A stretch of DNA of 9,004 nucleotides from Candidatus Binatia bacterium (lineage in GTDB: Bacteria > Desulfobacterota_B > Binatia > UBA9968), in NCBI GenBank assembly GCA_025922795.1, contig JAICHC010000074.1, positions 1 to 9,004 of the forward strand, read 5' to 3'. The notes beneath the pieces are model-generated. The model ran no database searches. It was given only the letters and a program-made list of their open reading frames with translations, and had not been told where the DNA came from. Below, piece by piece: positions 7,623 to 9,004 of this stretch; the stretch's first letter is position 1; each line of letters begins with the position of its first letter. Made by a program: the position numbers and the translations under genes.

Positions 7623-7712
7623 GTCATCCTGAATGAACGTGAAGGATCTGCTTTCATCCGCAAACGGGCCATCGTTAGAGAAAAATAGATCCTTCGTCCC
7701 TTCAGCGATGAC
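7623..7712. repeat. Palindromic intergenic repeat (MITE-like), GTCATCCTGA...AGATCCTTC type
   Basis: The left arm 7623-7649 (GTCATCCTGAATGAACGTGAAGGATCT; first ten bases GTCATCCTGA, last nine GAAGGATCT) matches the reverse complement of the right arm 7687-7712 (starting AGATCCTTCG, ending CGATGAC), with a few mismatches and small gaps; the loop is about 37 bases. Arms of this type ('GTCATCCTGAGCGAAG...GAAGGATCT') recur between genes in many environmental bacterial genomes. The copy here looks diverged. No transposase is present, so it would be a non-autonomous element or a dispersed palindrome. Only one copy is seen in this window. Confidence 0.5.
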
Positions 7713-7806
7713 CGTCGCCGAACGCTGGTCAAGGCGGGACAATCTTCAACGGCGGACGTAAAAGCGCACCATGGTACCCCCCTCGATCAGAGTGAGCCGG
7801 GGATTT

Positions 7807-8478
7807 TCATGCACGAGCGCGTTTGATCCCCGGCACGTCGACGATACGCCACTGGCCGGGCCTCGGTGGATTTTCTATCTGGGCCACCATCGCTCGAATA
7901 AACTGCTCGATGGTCAATAAACCGAGTCGTTCGGCGGTCGCCCGGGTGGCGGGGAAAAATTCAGCGAGCTTGTACAGCGGCACGATCAGTCTGGGCCATC
8001 GGTGGCCCGGACCGAGAATATACCACGGCCGCAGGATGGTCGCCGTCAATTTCGCTTCACGAATCATCGTCTCGCCAAGCGTCCGCACCCAAAGATAGGA
8101 CTGCATGATCGGCGCCGGCTGAGCGACGCTGACGTAAACCAAATGTGAAACGGCCGATTGCTTCGCCGCGCCGACAGTGGCACGAATGGAGATCAGATCG
8201 ACTTTTTCAAATTGATCGGCCTTGCTCGGGGTCGGATGCGGAGTTCCAACCAGATGCACGACGGTATCACCGTCGCGCAACGACGCCGCGACCGACGCTT
8301 GATCGAGTGCGTCGCCGACCACCGGCATTGCACCTGTCGGCACGCGCGCCGCGGACTGCGCCCGTGTCAGCACGCGGACGCGGTGACCGCGGCCCAGTAA
8401 GACGGGAATCAGGTTGCGGCCGATGTAACCGGTACCGCCGGTAATAAAAATATCGAGCGGTGTGGCCATACTGTTCAT
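7807..8478 (-). CDS. Atypical SDR / NAD(P)-binding Rossmann-fold protein (NmrA/NDUFA9-like)
   Basis: 223 residues from ATG 8478; ATG 8469, three codons later, is equally possible, and neither has a clear ribosome binding site. The frame is open back to 8721, but that part lies over the preceding gene and has no SDR character. Seen: the nucleotide-binding motif TGGTGYIG (13-20), GDAL (55-58), VVHLVGTP (73-80), VYVS (114-117), and RPWYILGPG (150-158). The usual catalytic Tyr-x-x-x-Lys reads Tyr128-x-x-x-Arg132 (YLWVR), so classical dehydrogenase or epimerase activity is doubtful. Atypical SDRs of this kind often bind NAD(P) as sensors, assembly factors or isomerase-like enzymes. The protein is shorter than most in the family (about 290), ending soon after the substrate-side helices. 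It follows the DUF2235 gene by 25 bases, suggesting co-transcription. Substrate unknown. Confidence 0.82.
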   Translation of the reverse strand: MNSMATPLDIFITGGTGYIGRNLIPVLLGRGHRVRVLTRAQSAARVPTGAMPVVGDALDQASVAASLRDGDTVVHLVGTPHPTPSKADQFEKVDLISIRATVGAAKQSAVSHLVYVSVAQPAPIMQSYLWVRTLGETMIREAKLTATILRPWYILGPGHRWPRLIVPLYKLAEFFPATRATAERLGLLTIEQFIRAMVAQIENPPRPGQWRIVDVPGIKRARA

Positions 8479-8503
8479 GCGAGGCGAAAATGGCTTGCCG
8501 GCG

Positions 8504-9004
8504 CTACCCGAGGGGCGGCAGACGGTTATTCTGCGGCTCGTAATCCCGGTCTTGTTTGCGGCGCCGCTGCACGGAATCGTCGATCGTTTCGTTACCGAAG
8601 CGCGTCGCGCCGATGGCGCGATAGTGGCGTGGATTTTTACGCGCGTAAATCCCGCCGAGGAACTCGGCGTAAGAATCGGTAAACTCGCCGAGATAATTGT
8701 TGGCTTGAACCTGCACGCCATCCAGCCCCAAACCGAGCGCGCTTGCTTTGTCCTGTATCCACCGCACCGTCATGTCCGAAAGCCGGCGGTCCTCGTAACC
8801 GCCGCCCGCGTCGCAATGGGCGCCGAGAAACCAGCGCTGCTCCATCGTCTGCGGCGGCGCAGCGTCGGGATTCCACCGACAGGCATCGTAATCGTGGCGA
8901 TGCTCGTCGACGGCCAACGCATGATACGCGTTTTCAACGATGCTGCTCAGCTTGGTGTCATGAAATTCATAGAACTTCATATTGAACAGATTCAGAACAT
9001 CCAC
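8504..9004 (-). CDS. DUF2235 / Tle1-like phospholipase-family protein, C-terminal part (runs off the right edge)
   Basis: 167 codons including the TAG stop are visible; the frame is open at the edge, and the first codon (GTG) is probably internal. DUF2235 proteins are alpha/beta hydrolases that include type VI secretion phospholipase effectors of the Tle1 family; many others are uncharacterised and not secreted by that system. Seen: the family block AYHALAVDEHR (26-36), then W-F-L-G-A-HCDAGGGY (58-70), matching the characteristic W-x-x-G-x-H-S-D-x-G-G-G-Y, and LSDMTVRWI (75-83). Cys replaces the usual Ser in H-S-D. The nucleophile elbow Gly-x-Ser-x-Gly should lie in the missing N-terminal part, so activity cannot be judged. 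The C-terminus is polar and rich in Arg, Asp and Gln. No VgrG, PAAR, Hcp or immunity gene is visible. The SDR gene begins 25 bases after the stop. Family confident, role not. Confidence 0.85.
   Translation of the reverse strand: MDVLNLFNMKFYEFHDTKLSSIVENAYHALAVDEHRHDYDACRWNPDAAPPQTMEQRWFLGAHCDAGGGYEDRRLSDMTVRWIQDKASALGLGLDGVQVQANNYLGEFTDSYAEFLGGIYARKNPRHYRAIGATRFGNETIDDSVQRRRKQDRDYEPQNNRLPPLG

Larger units (their letters stand above)
7317..7806. other. Structured intergenic region upstream of the giant gene
   Basis: A 490-base gap between the SDR stop and the start of the giant gene, with no supported gene. In minus-strand order it holds: an 8-codon frame (7746-7772) behind a G-rich stretch, a repeat with imperfect inverted arms (7623-7712), a long-stem hairpin (7508-7551), an 8-bp direct repeat (7482-7507), a putative promoter inside a dyad (7418-7452), and the ribosome binding site (7323-7328). 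The spacing suggests the giant gene has its own promoter rather than depending on read-through from the SDR gene. Confidence 0.6.

Noticed and set aside
7479..7742. 87-codon open frame on the minus strand in the intergenic gap
   Set aside because: It runs through the palindromic repeat and the hairpin, lacks a good ribosome binding site and has no recognisable product.
7746..7772. 8-codon frame (MVRFYVRR) behind a G-rich, ribosome-site-like stretch
   Set aside because: Too short to support as a gene; it could be the remnant of a decayed gene head or chance.
8479..8721. 81-residue N-terminal extension of the SDR protein
   Set aside because: It lies in a different frame over the well-supported DUF2235 gene, while the SDR fold begins right after Met at 8478 or 8469.
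1..9004. CRISPR array, tRNA, rRNA, transposase or integrase
   Set aside because: I looked for regularly spaced repeats, cloverleaf sequences and recombinase motifs and saw none.

Overview
This GC-rich window (about 58% by eye) carries five genes, all read on the minus strand. From right to left they are: the end of a DUF2235 / Tle1-like lipase, a short atypical SDR protein, a 1,979-residue protein with two alpha/beta-hydrolase domains and a CHAT caspase-like protease domain, a family S51 peptidase E, and the start of a CBS-domain protein that leaves the left edge. No gene fixes the taxon. The long coding regions, the gene families and an intergenic palindrome of the 'GTCATCCTGA...GAAGGATCT' type would fit an uncultivated soil or sediment bacterium, perhaps Proteobacteria- or Desulfobacterota-like, but this is a weak inference.

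Right part (8479-9004, then 7807-8478): the lipase fragment is followed after 25 bases by the SDR gene, so the two are probably co-transcribed. About 490 bases then separate the SDR from the large gene. This gap is unusually structured. Reading toward the large gene it holds an imperfect inverted repeat of about 90 bases, a 13-bp stem-loop, an 8-bp direct repeat, and a consensus -10 box inside a 7-bp dyad. A strong ribosome binding site then sets the start of the large gene at 7316.

Centre (1377-7316): the giant protein is the main object. Both hydrolase domains keep a plausible Ser-Asp-His triad, the CHAT domain keeps its His and Cys, and the protein ends in helical, repeat-like sequence and an arginine-rich tail. 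A protease domain fused to two intact lipase-like domains, with a third lipase-family gene nearby, suggests a lipid-directed effector controlled by proteolysis, possibly in defence or programmed cell death. That role is a hypothesis: no substrate, partner or phenotype can be read from the sequence.

Left part (1-1060): after a 316-base gap with two small inverted repeats come peptidase E and, 51 bases further on, a CBS-domain protein. Both look like ordinary housekeeping or stress genes. I found no tRNA, rRNA, CRISPR array, transposase or integrase.
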